In this document: positions 50,923 to 63,548 of the stretch, piece after piece | Layout of the letters: every line of letters starts with the position of its first letter | How positions within the stretch are numbered: position 1 is the first letter of the stretch | DNA from: Aliivibrio wodanis | GTDB taxonomy: Bacteria > Pseudomonadota > Gammaproteobacteria > Enterobacterales > Vibrionaceae | Length of the DNA stretch: 64,000 nt | NCBI GenBank assembly: GCA_000953695.1 | Contig: LN554846.1 | Coordinates: forward strand, 2,798,151-2,862,150 | Direction of reading: 5' to 3' | The notes under the pieces: model-generated | Databases searched by the model: none | Told to the model about the DNA's origin: nothing | The model's input: the letters and a program-made list of their open reading frames with translations, nothing else | Made by a program: the position numbers and the translations under genes

Positions 50923-51468
50923 TCAGTTTTTTTCTACTTGGCTAAACTCTAGTTCAACTGGAGTTGCACGACCAAAGATAGAAACAGATACTTTGATACG
51001 ACTTTTTTCGTAATCAACTTCTTCCACTGTACCATTAAAGTCAGCAAATGGACCTTCAGTAACACGAACCACTTCACCAGCTTCAAATAATGTCTTAGGA
51101 CGAGGGGCTTCACTCGCTTGTGCAAGACGATTTAAAATAGCATCAGCTTCTTTATCTGTAATTGGTGCTGGGCGATCTGAAGTACCACCAATGAACCCCA
51201 TAACACGTGGAATACTACGTACCAAGTGCCATGATTCATCATTCATGATCATTTGCACTAACACGTAACCAGGGAAAAATTTACGTTCGCTTTTACGACG
51301 CTGGCCAGCACGCATTTCTACCACTTCTTCAGTTGGTACAAGCACTTCGCCAAATAACTCTTCCATGTTATGAATTTTAATATGTTCGCGTAACGATTGT
51401 GATACACGGCCTTCAAAACCTGAAAAGGCTTGAACTACATACCAACGTTTCTTTGGAGCTTCACTCAT
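50923..51468 (-). CDS. nusG: Transcription elongation/antitermination factor NusG
   Basis: ATG at 51468 ([22 protein letters not shown]) gives 181 residues, exactly E. coli length. The NGN domain contacts RNA polymerase, and the C-terminal KOW domain ([20 protein letters not shown]) binds Rho or ribosomal S10. NusG is the bacterial Spt5 and joins rRNA antitermination complexes. secE ends 12 bases upstream, so the two are co-transcribed. Confidence 0.98.
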   Translation of the reverse strand: MSEAPKKRWYVVQAFSGFEGRVSQSLREHIKIHNMEELFGEVLVPTEEVVEMRAGQRRKSERKFFPGYVLVQMIMNDESWHLVRSIPRVMGFIGGTSDRPAPITDKEADAILNRLAQASEAPRPKTLFEAGEVVRVTEGPFADFNGTVEEVDYEKSRIKVSVSIFGRATPVELEFSQVEKN

Positions 51469-51480
51469 GATCACTTATCC

Positions 51481-51858
51481 TCAAACACCTGTGATTAAGC
51501 CAATTAGTCTAACCATAATACCATCAATACCCCATAAAATCAGAGCCATTACGATACATACAGCAAGAACAATGAAAGTTGTTTGTGTTGTTTCTTGGCG
51601 TGTAGGCCAAACAACTTTACGTACTTCCATTCTTGATTCGCGAGCAAATGCAATTGCAGTTTGACCTTTTGCTGTGAAGGCAGCAATACCACCAGCAGCA
51701 GCAATCAATGCAACTACACCGGCAGCTCGAATAACAACAGACAAATCAGCTAGTAAATAATTACCTATAACCGCAGCAGAAAGTAGTACTAGAACTAGTA
51801 ACCACTTAACTGTATCAACTGCGCCTGAAGTTTCTGTCGTCTCAGTATTTGTTTTCAT
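51481..51858 (-). CDS. secE: Preprotein translocase subunit SecE
   Basis: The ATG at 51858 (MKTNTETTETSGAVDTVKW) gives 125 residues, close to E. coli SecE (127). There are three membrane helices (about 18-36, 44-62, 94-116), and the conserved cytoplasmic ARESRMEVRKVVWPTRQET lies before the last, essential one. It stabilises SecY in the SecYEG channel. The longer frame to 51918 is not conserved. Confidence 0.96.
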   Translation of the reverse strand: MKTNTETTETSGAVDTVKWLLVLVLLSAAVIGNYLLADLSVVIRAAGVVALIAAAGGIAAFTAKGQTAIAFARESRMEVRKVVWPTRQETTQTTFIVLAVCIVMALILWGIDGIMVRLIGLITGV

Positions 51859-52039
51859 AAACCAACCTGTGACATAACTAAAATCATTTTCCATCATTAG
51901 ACAGAAATTCAAAAACAAGAGTAAATATACCCTACTCTCTTCATCCTATAAACCAGCGATTTGCTAATTTATCTGCGCTGTGCTCTGCATTTTCTTAAAA
52001 TTATAGAGTAAAAATAAAACAACACACAATACAACGCAG

Positions 52040-52067
52040 AAAAAGGGCATCGAATGATGCCCTTTTT
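52040..52067 (-). terminator. tufB terminator
   Basis: AAAAAGGGCATC and GATGCCCTTTTT pair around a short loop, 20 bases past the tufB stop, ending the tRNA-tufB transcript. Confidence 0.92.
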
Positions 52068-52086
52068 ATTAGTACTTAGTCAAATC

Positions 52087-53271
52087 TTAAGCGAAGATTT
52101 TAGCAACAACACCAGCACCAACTGTACGGCCACCTTCACGGATTGCGAAGCGTAGACCTTCGTCCATAGCGATTGGAGCGATTAGCTCAACCGTCATTTG
52201 AACGTTGTCACCAGGCATTACCATTTCAACACCTTCAGGAAGTGTGATATCGCCAGTTACATCCGTTGTACGGAAGTAAAACTGTGGACGGTAGCCTTTG
52301 AAGAAAGGAGTATGACGGCCGCCTTCATCTTTAGAAAGAACGTATACTTCTGACTCAAATTTAGTGTGTGGGTTGATTGAACCTTTAGCAGCAAGTACTT
52401 GGCCACGTTCAACGTCATCACGCTTAGTACCACGTAGAAGTGCACCAACGTTCTCACCAGCACGACCTTCGTCAAGCAGTTTACGGAACATTTCAACACC
52501 AGTACATGTAGAAACTGTAGTTTCTTTGATACCAATGATTTCTACTTCGTCACCTACACGTAGGATACCACGTTCGATACGACCAGTAACAACAGTACCA
52601 CGACCTTGAATTGAGAATACATCTTCAATAGGAAGTAGGAAAGGCATGTCTACAGCACGCTCTGGAAGAGGAATGTAAGAATCTAGTGCTTCTGCAAGCT
52701 CAACGATTTTATCTTCCCATTGTTTTTCGCCTTGTAGAGCACCAAGAGCTGAACCTTGGATTACTGGTAAATCATCACCTGGGTAATCGTATTCAGAAAG
52801 AAGTTCACGAACTTCCATTTCTACTAGCTCTAGAAGCTCTTCATCATCAACCATGTCACATTTGTTCATGAATACGATGATGTAAGGGATACCAACTTGA
52901 CGACCAAGTAGGATGTGCTCACGTGTTTGTGGCATTGGACCATCAGTTGCAGCAACAACTAGGATACCACCATCCATTTGAGCAGCACCAGTGATCATGT
53001 TTTTAACATAATCGGCGTGTCCAGGACAGTCAACGTGTGCATAGTGACGCTCAGGTGTATCGTACTCAACGTGAGAAGTTGAGATTGTGATACCACGCTC
53101 GCGCTCTTCTGGAGCGTTATCGATTGATGCGAAATCTTTAGCAACACCACCGTACACTTTTGCAAGTGTAGTACAGATAGCAGCAGTTAGAGTTGTTTTA
53201 CCGTGGTCGACGTGGCCGATAGTACCAACGTTTACGTGCGGTTTCGTACGTTCAAATTTTTCTTTAGACAT
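52087..53271 (-). CDS. tufB: Elongation factor Tu (tufB position)
   Basis: The 394-residue EF-Tu delivers aminoacyl-tRNA to the ribosome. GTPase motifs are GHVDHGKTT (19-27), DCPGH and NKCDMVDD. Beta-barrel domains II and III follow, with RGITI/effector residues intact. It lies downstream of tRNA-Thr, Tyr and Gly, so it is the tufB copy. A tufA beside fusA elsewhere is expected. Codon bias is extreme. Confidence 0.98.
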   Translation of the reverse strand: MSKEKFERTKPHVNVGTIGHVDHGKTTLTAAICTTLAKVYGGVAKDFASIDNAPEERERGITISTSHVEYDTPERHYAHVDCPGHADYVKNMITGAAQMDGGILVVAATDGPMPQTREHILLGRQVGIPYIIVFMNKCDMVDDEELLELVEMEVRELLSEYDYPGDDLPVIQGSALGALQGEKQWEDKIVELAEALDSYIPLPERAVDMPFLLPIEDVFSIQGRGTVVTGRIERGILRVGDEVEIIGIKETTVSTCTGVEMFRKLLDEGRAGENVGALLRGTKRDDVERGQVLAAKGSINPHTKFESEVYVLSKDEGGRHTPFFKGYRPQFYFRTTDVTGDITLPEGVEMVMPGDNVQMTVELIAPIAMDEGLRFAIREGGRTVGAGVVAKIFA

Positions 53272-53357
53272 GATGTCTCCTAGGTACGGCTATTGGTGGC
53301 ATTAATATGACCACGTAACCAAAAATATATTTAAAAATTATAAGGGGAAATAGAAGA

Positions 53358-53432
<75 letters not shown>

Positions 53433-53465
53433 ATGTAACTCGGCGGAGCTATTTCACCTTGAATA

Positions 53466-53549
<84 letters not shown>

Positions 53550-53582
53550 AAATTTTTAATTTCTTTTACTATTAAAAAGAAA

Positions 53583-53658
<76 letters not shown>

Positions 53659-53671
53659 ACAATTGGTGCGC

Positions 53672-53700
53672 ATTCTAGTTAATCTCGAAATATCATGCAA
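53672..53700 (-). promoter_or_regulatory. Promoter of the tRNA-tufB operon
   Basis: On the minus strand TTGCAT (53700-53695), a 17-base spacer and TAGAAT (53677-53672) are followed by the GC-rich discriminator GCGCACC. This is a stable-RNA promoter layout, expected to respond to growth rate and ppGpp. Confidence 0.82.
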
Positions 53701-53852
53701 CCGAAAAATCAAATAAAATGTTTTTTTTACTTTTTCAATGCTATTTCTAGTAATTTCATCAACGACATTGCTGAAAATAAGATAAGAACACTTTTTTCTT
53801 ATTCTGCCTTATTGTATTGTTCACCTTTCATAATATCCGACTGGTAAGTAAT

Positions 53853-54776
53853 GTGAGCTCTTATTTAACGTTTTCCCGTGATCATTGGGCCGAGTTGCGT
53901 AACTCAACACCTCTAACCTTGACAGAACAAGAACTCACACACCTTCGTGGAATTAATGAAAATATAAATATCATCGAAGTTGAAGAAATTTATCTTCCTT
54001 TAATCCGTTTACTTCAGCTAAATATTGAAAAACATAGAGAGAAAAATGCTGTTTTAGAGCATTTTTTATTAAATGATGCTATCAATTCCCCATTTATTAT
54101 TGGTATTGCAGGTAGCGTCGCTGTAGGGAAAAGTACTACCGCCCGAATTATTCAGACTCTTTTAAATCAATTAGTCCCTGATTTAAAAACAGACTTAATC
54201 ACAACAGACGGTTTTTTATATCCAAATAAACTTCTTAATCATAAAGGGATCATGCATAGAAAAGGGTTCCCTGAATCATACGATATGCAATCATTAGTTT
54301 CTTTTATTGCCGATGTCAAAAGCGGTCATGATGCGGTAGAAGCGCCAATATATTCACATTTAACCTATGATATAACGACTGAGAAAAAAGTTATCTCTAA
54401 ACCTGATATTTTAATAATTGAAGGGCTAAATGTATTACAAAATAGCTATGATTATCCAAATAAACAGCATAATCGCTTTGTCTCAGATTTCTTAGATTTT
54501 TCAATCTATGTTGATGCATCTAAAAAACAACTCAAAGAATGGTACGTTGCTCGTTTTTTAAAATTAAGAACTAGTGCTTTTAAGCAAAAAGGGGCTTATT
54601 TTTCACACTACACAGAACTATCTACAGCAGAATCAATTGTAAAAGCTAATCACATTTGGGATACGATTAATGGCTTAAACCTAGAAGAGAATATTTTGCC
54701 TACGAGAAATAGAGCTAATTTAATCTTATCAAAAACAGAAAATCACTCAATAAATAAAGTATCAATCAGAAAGTAA
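53853..54776 (+). CDS. coaA: Pantothenate kinase, type I
   Basis: CoaA phosphorylates pantothenate, the first and feedback-controlled step of CoA synthesis. A GTG at 53853 gives 307 residues starting (M)SSYLTFSRDHWAELR, aligned with the MTPYLQF start of E. coli. A TTG at 53817 is possible but adds unconserved residues. The P-loop is IAGSVAVGKSTTAR near 90-103. LITTDGFLYPN, KGFPESYDM and ILPTRNRANLIL are conserved. It is divergent from the tRNA operon and convergent with birA, one base from the end of that gene. Confidence 0.95.
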   Translation: MSSYLTFSRDHWAELRNSTPLTLTEQELTHLRGINENINIIEVEEIYLPLIRLLQLNIEKHREKNAVLEHFLLNDAINSPFIIGIAGSVAVGKSTTARIIQTLLNQLVPDLKTDLITTDGFLYPNKLLNHKGIMHRKGFPESYDMQSLVSFIADVKSGHDAVEAPIYSHLTYDITTEKKVISKPDILIIEGLNVLQNSYDYPNKQHNRFVSDFLDFSIYVDASKKQLKEWYVARFLKLRTSAFKQKGAYFSHYTELSTAESIVKANHIWDTINGLNLEENILPTRNRANLILSKTENHSINKVSIRK

Positions 54777-55738
54777 CTAGTTTTTTTGAATAGAGACTTC
54801 TCCTCCAATAAATGGGGTTAGAATTCCATTTTTCTCTAATAAAATAGCTCCTTGTTCATCAATACCTTTACAAATTCCTTTAGTAACAGTCGAGCCTAGC
54901 TGTAAGGATATTTCTCTATCCATAAAATTATCTAAGCTTTTCCATCTTTCAATAAATGGTTTTAACCCTTCTGATTCAAATTCATTCATAACATCAAATA
55001 AAGATATTAATAACTCATTGGCAAGCTTATTTCTTTGCATTTTCCCTCCCCCTAATGCAGATGCTAAATCAACCCAAGGTTGTCCAATATCATCATTAAA
55101 TCGCTCATCAAGATCTATATTTATCCCAACACCTACAACAATATGTGCTGCACCACCAGACTGCGCTGAAAGCTCAATCAAAACTCCAGCTAATTTTTTT
55201 CATTCCAGTAAATATCATTTGGCCATTTTAATTTTAAATTAGTACACCCTAGCTTTTCCAAGGCATTTACCACAGCAACCCCAATGGCAAGGCTTAACCC
55301 CATAGTTGCAGGTAAACCATCATCTAATTTCCAATATAAAGAGAAATAAATATTACTTCCAAATGGAGATACCCACTTCCTACCTCTTCGCCCTCGACCT
55401 GCTGTTTGATACTCTGCAAAACAAGATTGTCCTGACTTAAGCGTTGCCATATTATTCAATAAATATTGATTAGTTGAATCAACAACACCTAAAAGTATTG
55501 GGATAGGTAACTGAGCAAAAGTTATTTTATCTTTTGAAAGAAGCTCTATTGGATTAGATAATGCGTATCCCTTTCCTTTTACTTTGTAAATCAACAACCC
55601 CCAACCTTGAATTACTGAAATATGCTTACTAATTGCTGAACGAGAAATATCTAATAACTCACCAAGTTCTTCTCCTGAGTGAAATAGTCCATCACTTAAC
55701 TTACGAAGTATTGCTAACTTTTTAGCATGTTCTTTCAT
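54777..55738 (-). pseudogene. birA: Biotin-protein ligase/biotin repressor BirA, frameshifted
   Basis: Two consecutive frames together make one full BirA. Residues from ATG 55738 (MKEHAKKLAILRKLSDG) carry the winged-helix repressor domain, GRGRRGRKW and LKWPNDIYWNE. After a one-base shift at 55194-55200, KLAGVLIELSAQ...GGEVSIQKN continues to 54777. The break is in a run of seven A on the coding strand, and eight would restore the frame. It falls right at the KLAGVL lysine that holds biotinyl-AMP, so a truncated product would be inactive. BirA is normally essential, and accB is intact here. A sequencing slip or transcriptional slippage is therefore at least as likely as a real loss. The start overlaps the murB 3' end by 17 bases. 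Confidence 0.85.
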
Positions 55739-56771
55739 TAAATAACTCCGATAAAAAAGTTTCTTTCGCGCCAAGGTAAAATCGAACTTCGTGCTCTAAT
55801 TCTATTTGATATTTTTCAAATACTTTGGTTTTCACGTGATTAGCTAAAGTCAAAATATCAGAAGATATGGCTGTGCCGTTATTAATTAATACTAAAGCTT
55901 GCTCTTTATGCACTTGTGCACCATTAATTTTAACCCCTTTAAGCCCTGCATTATCAATAAGCCACCCTGCAGCAATTTTTTTCTGGTCACCAAATGGATA
56001 TGCCGGCATGTTAGGAAAGCGCAAAGTTAAATCAGAATAATGTTCATTTGAAATGATTGGATTTTTAAAAAAACTCCCAGCATTCCCTAGTAGTGCAGGG
56101 TCTGGTAGTTTTTCTGTGCGGATTTTACATATTGCCTCATAGACTTCCCTTACTGTTGTTTCTGAACTATTTAAAACTGATAATGGTCCATATGATAATA
56201 ATGGCGCCCAAGATTTACTTAAACGTAATGTAACTGCGGTAATAATTACATTGTCTTTCAATTCATTCTTGAAAATCGAATCCCTATAATCAAATAAACA
56301 TTCATCTCTACTTAAACTTTCAACTTTTAACGTTGTTAGATTTAAATATTCTACTGATTCACAAACATCTTTAAACTCTATACCATAAGCACCAATATTT
56401 TGAATAGGGGAAGTTCCAACGCACCCAGGAATCATTGCTAAATTTTCAATACCGTAGTAGTGATTATCGACACACCACTCTACAAACTTAGGCCAATCTT
56501 CTCCACTAGAAACAGTAATCAAATACTCATTATCAAGTTCTTTAACTTTTTTACCAAAAATACGATTAAGAACAACTATGCCACTAAAAGTACCACAAAA
56601 TAATGTATTACTACCTCTCCCTAAAGGAAGTTTAACAAATGTTGAATATTCAGGGCTTGACCAAATATCAATCAAGTCTTGGATACTTTCTGCTTCTAAG
56701 ATCAATTCTGCCTCTTCGTTTAAGGCAAAACTATTATATTTCTTCAAGTTTTTACTTGGTAAAATTTTCAT
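55722..56771 (-). CDS. murB: UDP-N-acetylenolpyruvoylglucosamine reductase
   Basis: The 349-residue FAD enzyme MurB reduces enolpyruvyl-UDP-GlcNAc to UDP-MurNAc in peptidoglycan synthesis. It is a type I enzyme. It has NSFAL near 14-18, LPLGRGSNTLF, IPGCVGTSPIQNIGAYG for flavin binding, YRDSIFK, GNAGSFFKNPI (catalytic Ser) and a C-terminal LEHEVRFYL (catalytic Glu). It overlaps birA, the same gene pair as in E. coli. Confidence 0.96.
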   Translation of the reverse strand: MKILPSKNLKKYNSFALNEEAELILEAESIQDLIDIWSSPEYSTFVKLPLGRGSNTLFCGTFSGIVVLNRIFGKKVKELDNEYLITVSSGEDWPKFVEWCVDNHYYGIENLAMIPGCVGTSPIQNIGAYGIEFKDVCESVEYLNLTTLKVESLSRDECLFDYRDSIFKNELKDNVIITAVTLRLSKSWAPLLSYGPLSVLNSSETTVREVYEAICKIRTEKLPDPALLGNAGSFFKNPIISNEHYSDLTLRFPNMPAYPFGDQKKIAAGWLIDNAGLKGVKINGAQVHKEQALVLINNGTAISSDILTLANHVKTKVFEKYQIELEHEVRFYLGAKETFLSELFNERTC

Positions 56772-56843
56772 ATCGACTGTATTTTTAAGGCTAAATTAAG
56801 TACATTCTAACTTAATACATAAAAACTACATAGAACACCATAA

Positions 56844-57275
56844 ATGAATCTAACTCTTTCATACTTAGATAAACTACGTCTTCCTCTCCTTCATAAGCTT
56901 TATAAAGAGAATTACCCATCAGGAAAACCTAAAGGAAAAGAGGAAATCGTCATTCTTGAAGAAAAAAAACGAATAATAGGCTCAATTCGTATAAAAACCT
57001 ATGATGACTGCCACTTTTTAACAGGTATGATGATTATTCAGGAAAAACGTCAACAGCACTTAGGCAGCTACTTTCTTAGCGAAATAGCACCGTTTCTATC
57101 GTTGAGAGAGTCTTATTGCTTATGCGAACCTTATCTTACTAACTTTTACCAACAAAATGGGTTTATATGCATTAGCCACGAATCCTTACCTCATATTATT
57201 ACCTCTAAATATGATCGCTATACAAAAGATGGTAAAAAATTAGATGTTCTTGTATATAAAAAAAGCAACAATTAG
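56844..57275 (+). CDS. Probable GNAT-family N-acetyltransferase
   Basis: The 143-residue protein looks like a small GNAT fold. The beta strands KKRIIGSIRIKTY and HFLTGMMIIQEKR lead into the acetyl-CoA loop QQHLGSYFLSEI (a variant of the Q/RxxGxG/A motif). LTNFYQQNGFICIS near the end is the usual Y..NGF segment. The substrate is unknown. It is AT-rich and divergent from murB, 73 bases before pssA and on the same strand, but linkage to pssA is uncertain. Confidence 0.72.
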   Translation: MNLTLSYLDKLRLPLLHKLYKENYPSGKPKGKEEIVILEEKKRIIGSIRIKTYDDCHFLTGMMIIQEKRQQHLGSYFLSEIAPFLSLRESYCLCEPYLTNFYQQNGFICISHESLPHIITSKYDRYTKDGKKLDVLVYKKSNN

Positions 57276-57347
57276 ATATTAATCTCGGCAATAGTAATTT
57301 AGTTTGCTAATATTACTGATCTTATATTGATAATTTAATGATCGGTT

Positions 57348-58700
57348 ATGAACTCAAAGCCTCAAGAAAGTAAAGAACAGCTATTAAAGCTTCCAATGCT
57401 GTCTCAAAAGCCCGAGAATATTGAAACTCTTCATACTGCAGAGGATTTTCGGTATGAGCTATTACAACAAATAAAGAATGCTAAAAAAAGAATCTATATT
57501 GTAGCTCTTTACTTAGAAAATGATGATGCTGGCCGTGAAATCTTTACTGCCTTATATCAAGCAAAACAGAAACAACCGACTCTTGATATAAATGTACTTG
57601 TTGATTGGCATAGAGCACAAAGAGGACTAATCGGGGCTGAGAAAAGTGATGGAAATGCGGCACTGTACCGTGAGTTTTCAGAAAAATATAAGTATTCTAT
57701 TAATGTTCTTGGTGTCCCTGTTAGAAATAAAGAAGTGTTTGGTGTTCTTCATTTAAAAGGTTTTATTTTTGATGATACCGTAATTTACAGTGGCGCTAGT
57801 CTAAACGATGTATATTTAGCCCATAAAGAAAAGTATCGTTTTGATCGATATCATATTCTAAATAATCAGTTTTTAGCTAACTCAATGGTTTCATTTATTA
57901 CTAAGACACTAATTTCCAGTCCTGCTGTAAATTGCTTATCACAACAAAATAGACCAAATACAAAATCATTAAAACCAGCAATAAAAGAGCTACGAAAGCA
58001 ACTTAGTTTAGTTAATTATCAATTTACACCTCAAATGAGAAAATCAGGTGAAATAGGTATCACACCTCTAGTCGGTTTAGGTCGAAAGGGGAATAAACTG
58101 AACAACCATATTCAACTGTTGTTAGCTGCTGCCACATCTGAGATTACCATATGTACACCATACTTTAACTTTCCAAAGCCCATTGCAAAAGAGTTGAAAA
58201 AAGCATTAAATCGAGGTGTTAAAGTTACCATTATTGTTGGTGATAAAACTGCAAATGACTTTTATATTTCACCAGAAGAAGAGTTTAGAACCATTGCGGG
58301 GCTTCCTTACTTATATGAAATGAATCTACGACACTTTGCTAAGGTCAATGAAACAGCAATCGCAAGCAGACAACTATCACTCTGTCTATGGAAACATAAA
58401 AACAACAGTTTTCATCTAAAAGGAGTTTGGGTTGATGATGAATTTACACTATTCACTGGTAGTAATTTAAACCCTAGAGCTTGGAAATTAGATCTTGAAA
58501 ATGGTTTATTAATTCAAGATCCAGAACAGCTTTTAGTTGCAGAGAAAAAAGTTGAACTAGATATTATCCTTGAGCACACTCAATTAGTGGGATCTTACAA
58601 GCAAATTGATAAGTTAGAAAACTACCCGTCAGAAGTAAAGCGTTTAATTAAACGAATTAAGCGTTTTAAAGCGGATCATATCTTAAATCAAATTTTATAA
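57348..58700 (+). CDS. pssA: CDP-diacylglycerol-serine O-phosphatidyltransferase (PLD family)
   Basis: The 450-residue protein has the size of E. coli PssA (451). It makes phosphatidylserine, the precursor of phosphatidylethanolamine, at the inner membrane surface. Both HKD motifs are present: HLKGFIFDDTVIYSGASLND near 135-154 and FHLKGVWVDDEFTLFTGSNL near 363-382. It has no membrane helix, fitting the peripheral gram-negative enzyme. A hairpin (ACTTTATCTCTAC/GTAGAGATAAAGT) and then the IS copy follow it. Confidence 0.95.
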   Translation: MNSKPQESKEQLLKLPMLSQKPENIETLHTAEDFRYELLQQIKNAKKRIYIVALYLENDDAGREIFTALYQAKQKQPTLDINVLVDWHRAQRGLIGAEKSDGNAALYREFSEKYKYSINVLGVPVRNKEVFGVLHLKGFIFDDTVIYSGASLNDVYLAHKEKYRFDRYHILNNQFLANSMVSFITKTLISSPAVNCLSQQNRPNTKSLKPAIKELRKQLSLVNYQFTPQMRKSGEIGITPLVGLGRKGNKLNNHIQLLLAAATSEITICTPYFNFPKPIAKELKKALNRGVKVTIIVGDKTANDFYISPEEEFRTIAGLPYLYEMNLRHFAKVNETAIASRQLSLCLWKHKNNSFHLKGVWVDDEFTLFTGSNLNPRAWKLDLENGLLIQDPEQLLVAEKKVELDIILEHTQLVGSYKQIDKLENYPSEVKRLIKRIKRFKADHILNQIL

Positions 58701-58760
58701 ACTCATACTTTATCTCTACATACTCGTAGAGATAAAGTACCTCTTCACCAAAAAAGCTTA

Positions 58761-59840
58761 TACCAATTCCGTTAATTAACTTATCAAGTTTAACCAATCT
58801 CTAAAGCAGAGTGAGATGACTCTGCCTTTATCTTCACAAAACCGATCCCACGCTCTACATAATGTCTCTACGATATCGTCATAGTTTTCGAAGCACCTAT
58901 TTGCTACTTCATTTTGGCGGAGCCAACTCCATACCTGTTCTATAGGGTTAAGCTCGGGAGAATAAGGTGGGATATGAATTATGGTGAGATTCTCAAATTC
59001 ATCGGCAAGATAGCTCTGGTGCCAACTCGCTTGATCCATGATAACAACAGCATGCTTGCCAGCTGGTGTGGCTTGAGAAATTAATCTGAGTTGCTCTTTC
59101 ATTGCTTCCATATTGCTCAGGGGAACCACTATCGCTTCAGCTTCTCCTGTCGTGACACATACTGCTCCGAAAAGGTATGCATACTCAAATTGCTGTTCTA
59201 GGCCGGGTCCCTTTCTCTGCCCATATGCGCGTTGTTGTGTTGCGTTGACCAAATCTAGCCTCGTCTTGAAACCATATTTGAACATCTTTTAAGGGGACGT
59301 GACCAGAGATCTTAAGGATCGTTTCGATTGGGAATTTTTTTAAAAGCTTCTTGAGCTTCAACTGACTGCTTAGGATGTTTGGAACGAGTAGTAATCCAAC
59401 TCAAATCTATGTCATGTAATAACTGATAGAGCGCCGACTTTTTATATGATGCATTGAAGTTGCTTTCTATATAGAGTCCAATGTCTCTTGCTTGAAGACG
59501 ACCGCCACTCTCATTTACGGCATGTTCGATAACATATTCTTTGAGTTGTGATTTTTGCTCGTCTGTTAGGCGATGAGGTCTACCAGAATGTGGTTTCTCT
59601 TGAAGTCCTTGAAGACCATTGTTGAGATATGCTTTGACCCATTTATTGACGCTTACTCTGCTAACTTTAAGGTAGTTAGCTATTTGAGTGCGACTTTTAC
59701 CGTCAACAAAATGAGAAACGGATAAATAACGCATTCTAAGTCGAGCATTGGATGTGGAATTAATCAGACTCGGGAAATCATGCTTCATAAGGACTCCTTT
59801 TAAGAGTCCATATTAGATCATAAAATTAACGGAATTGGTA
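58761..59840 (-). mobile_element. IS630-family insertion sequence, degenerate
   Basis: The 1080-bp element is bounded by a 17-base perfect inverted repeat, TACCAATTCCGTTAATT (58761-58777 and, inverted, 59824-59840). TTA lies outside both ends, compatible with the TA target duplication of IS630/Tc1-mariner elements. It lies between pssA and the rrn operon terminator, so it interrupts no visible gene. Its transposase is broken by two frameshifts. Confidence 0.88.
58776..59788 (-). pseudogene. IS630-type transposase, two frameshifts
   Basis: From ATG 59788, the first 158 codons encode a helix-turn-helix half (RTQIANYLKVSRVSVNKWV, then GRPHRLTDEQKSQLKEYV). The frame then ends at 59312. In a second frame, 59330 to about 59215 reads KISGHVPLKDVQIWFQDEAR, which holds the first Asp of the DDE triad. 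In a third frame, 59225 to 58776 reads EYAYLFGAVCVTTGEA, then VVIMDQASWH and HIPPYSPELNPIEQVW, with the other two acidic residues. The first break is at a run of seven A. Two separate shifts argue for decay rather than programmed frameshifting. Confidence 0.82.
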
Positions 59841-59873
59841 TTATAACCTGAACGATTCGTTTTATTCAGATGT

Positions 59874-59904
59874 AAAAAAGCCCTAATCTTTCGATTAGGG
59901 CTTT
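59874..59904 (-). terminator. rRNA operon terminator
   Basis: On the minus strand AAAGCCCTAATC, loop GAAA, GATTAGGGCTTTTTT ends the transcript just beyond tRNA-Asp. Confidence 0.93.
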
Positions 59905-59914
59905 CTTGGTATAG

Positions 59915-59991
59915 TGGCGGAGTGGACGGGACTCGAACCCGCGACCCCCGGCGTGACAGGCCGGTATTCTAACCAACTGAACTACCACTCC
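59915..59991 (-). tRNA. tRNA-Asp (GUC)
   Basis: The 77-nt tRNA has acceptor GGAGTGG/CCACTCC, anticodon GTC in CCTGTCACGCC, T-arm GGGTTCGAGTCCC and encoded CCA. It lies 32 bases after the 5S gene as the distal tRNA of the rRNA operon. Confidence 0.97.
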
Positions 59992-60023
59992 GCAGTGTCT
60001 ATTCAGGTATATCTTAATTTAAA

Positions 60024-60141
60024 GCCTGGCGATGTCCTACTCTCACATGGGGAAACCCCACACTACCATCGGCGCTATTACGTTTCACTTCTGAGTTCGG
60101 CATGGGATCAGGTGGGTCCATAACGCTATGGTCGCCAAGCA
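60024..60141 (-). rRNA. rrf: 5S ribosomal RNA
   Basis: About 118 nt. The minus strand reads TGCTTGGCGACCATAGCG..., then CCCATGCCGAACTCAGAAGTG-type loop sequence, and ends GACATCGCCAGGCT. Ends are placed by pairing of the terminal stem. Confidence 0.95.
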
Positions 60142-60275
60142 AATTCTTTCTATCTACCTCACTAAGAGATAAATAATAATCTGGAAAGCCATTTCTCTAT
60201 ATAAAGAGTTATTCTTAATCACATTCAATCTGTTTCTTGTCACTTTAAATCCGTTCAAAACCCCTTGGGTGTTGT

Positions 60276-63166
<2,891 letters not shown>

Positions 63167-63548
63167 ATACAACCCCAAGAGGTTTCGTATGGACCATTTG
63201 CTTTCACTTTTCAAAGTGAAGACAAAACAGCAACCAAGGTTGAACTCGTCGCTATCTCTATATAAAAGATAGGGAGTTCTGGTTTTTCGCCGGATTCAAA
63301 ATACAAGAACACTTGAATGTGTTTTTAATTTGTTTATCTAAAAGATAAACAAAAGATATTAAGAACTTTTAAATTTTTGATTTAGATAACTCGTAAGTTA
63401 TTTAAATCAGTCAGCTTTCCAAATTGTTAAAGAGCTTAAAGCAAAAAGCTTTAATCAATAATCGAAATCATTAATTAAAGCTCTGTCACTTCAACTTATT
63501 AAAACCTAATCAATCTGTGTGAACACTCATAAATTGCAATCTATCGTT
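63167..63548 (-). other. 16S-23S internal transcribed spacer, no tRNA
   Basis: The 382-base spacer contains no tRNA gene, unlike many vibrio and E. coli rrn spacers, which carry Glu or Ile-Ala tRNA. It holds AT-rich processing stems on both sides and an antitermination boxA. No other feature is seen. Confidence 0.8.
63424..63436 (-). promoter_or_regulatory. boxA antitermination element in the rRNA spacer
   Basis: On the minus strand GCTCTTTAACAATTTGG contains the boxA core TGCTCTTTAACA apart from the first base. It is the site where the NusB-S10 complex, with NusG, loads to keep RNA polymerase reading through rRNA. Confidence 0.78.

Noticed and set aside
59215..59340. Programmed -1 frameshift in the IS630 transposase
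   Set aside because: A -1 slip at the A-run leads quickly to a stop. Rejoining the DDE domain needs a +1 shift there and a second shift about 100 bases later.
59914..60123. Frame starting MAEWTGLEPATPGVTGR over tRNA-Asp and 5S
   Set aside because: This is a well-known spurious translation of antisense tRNA-Asp sequence.
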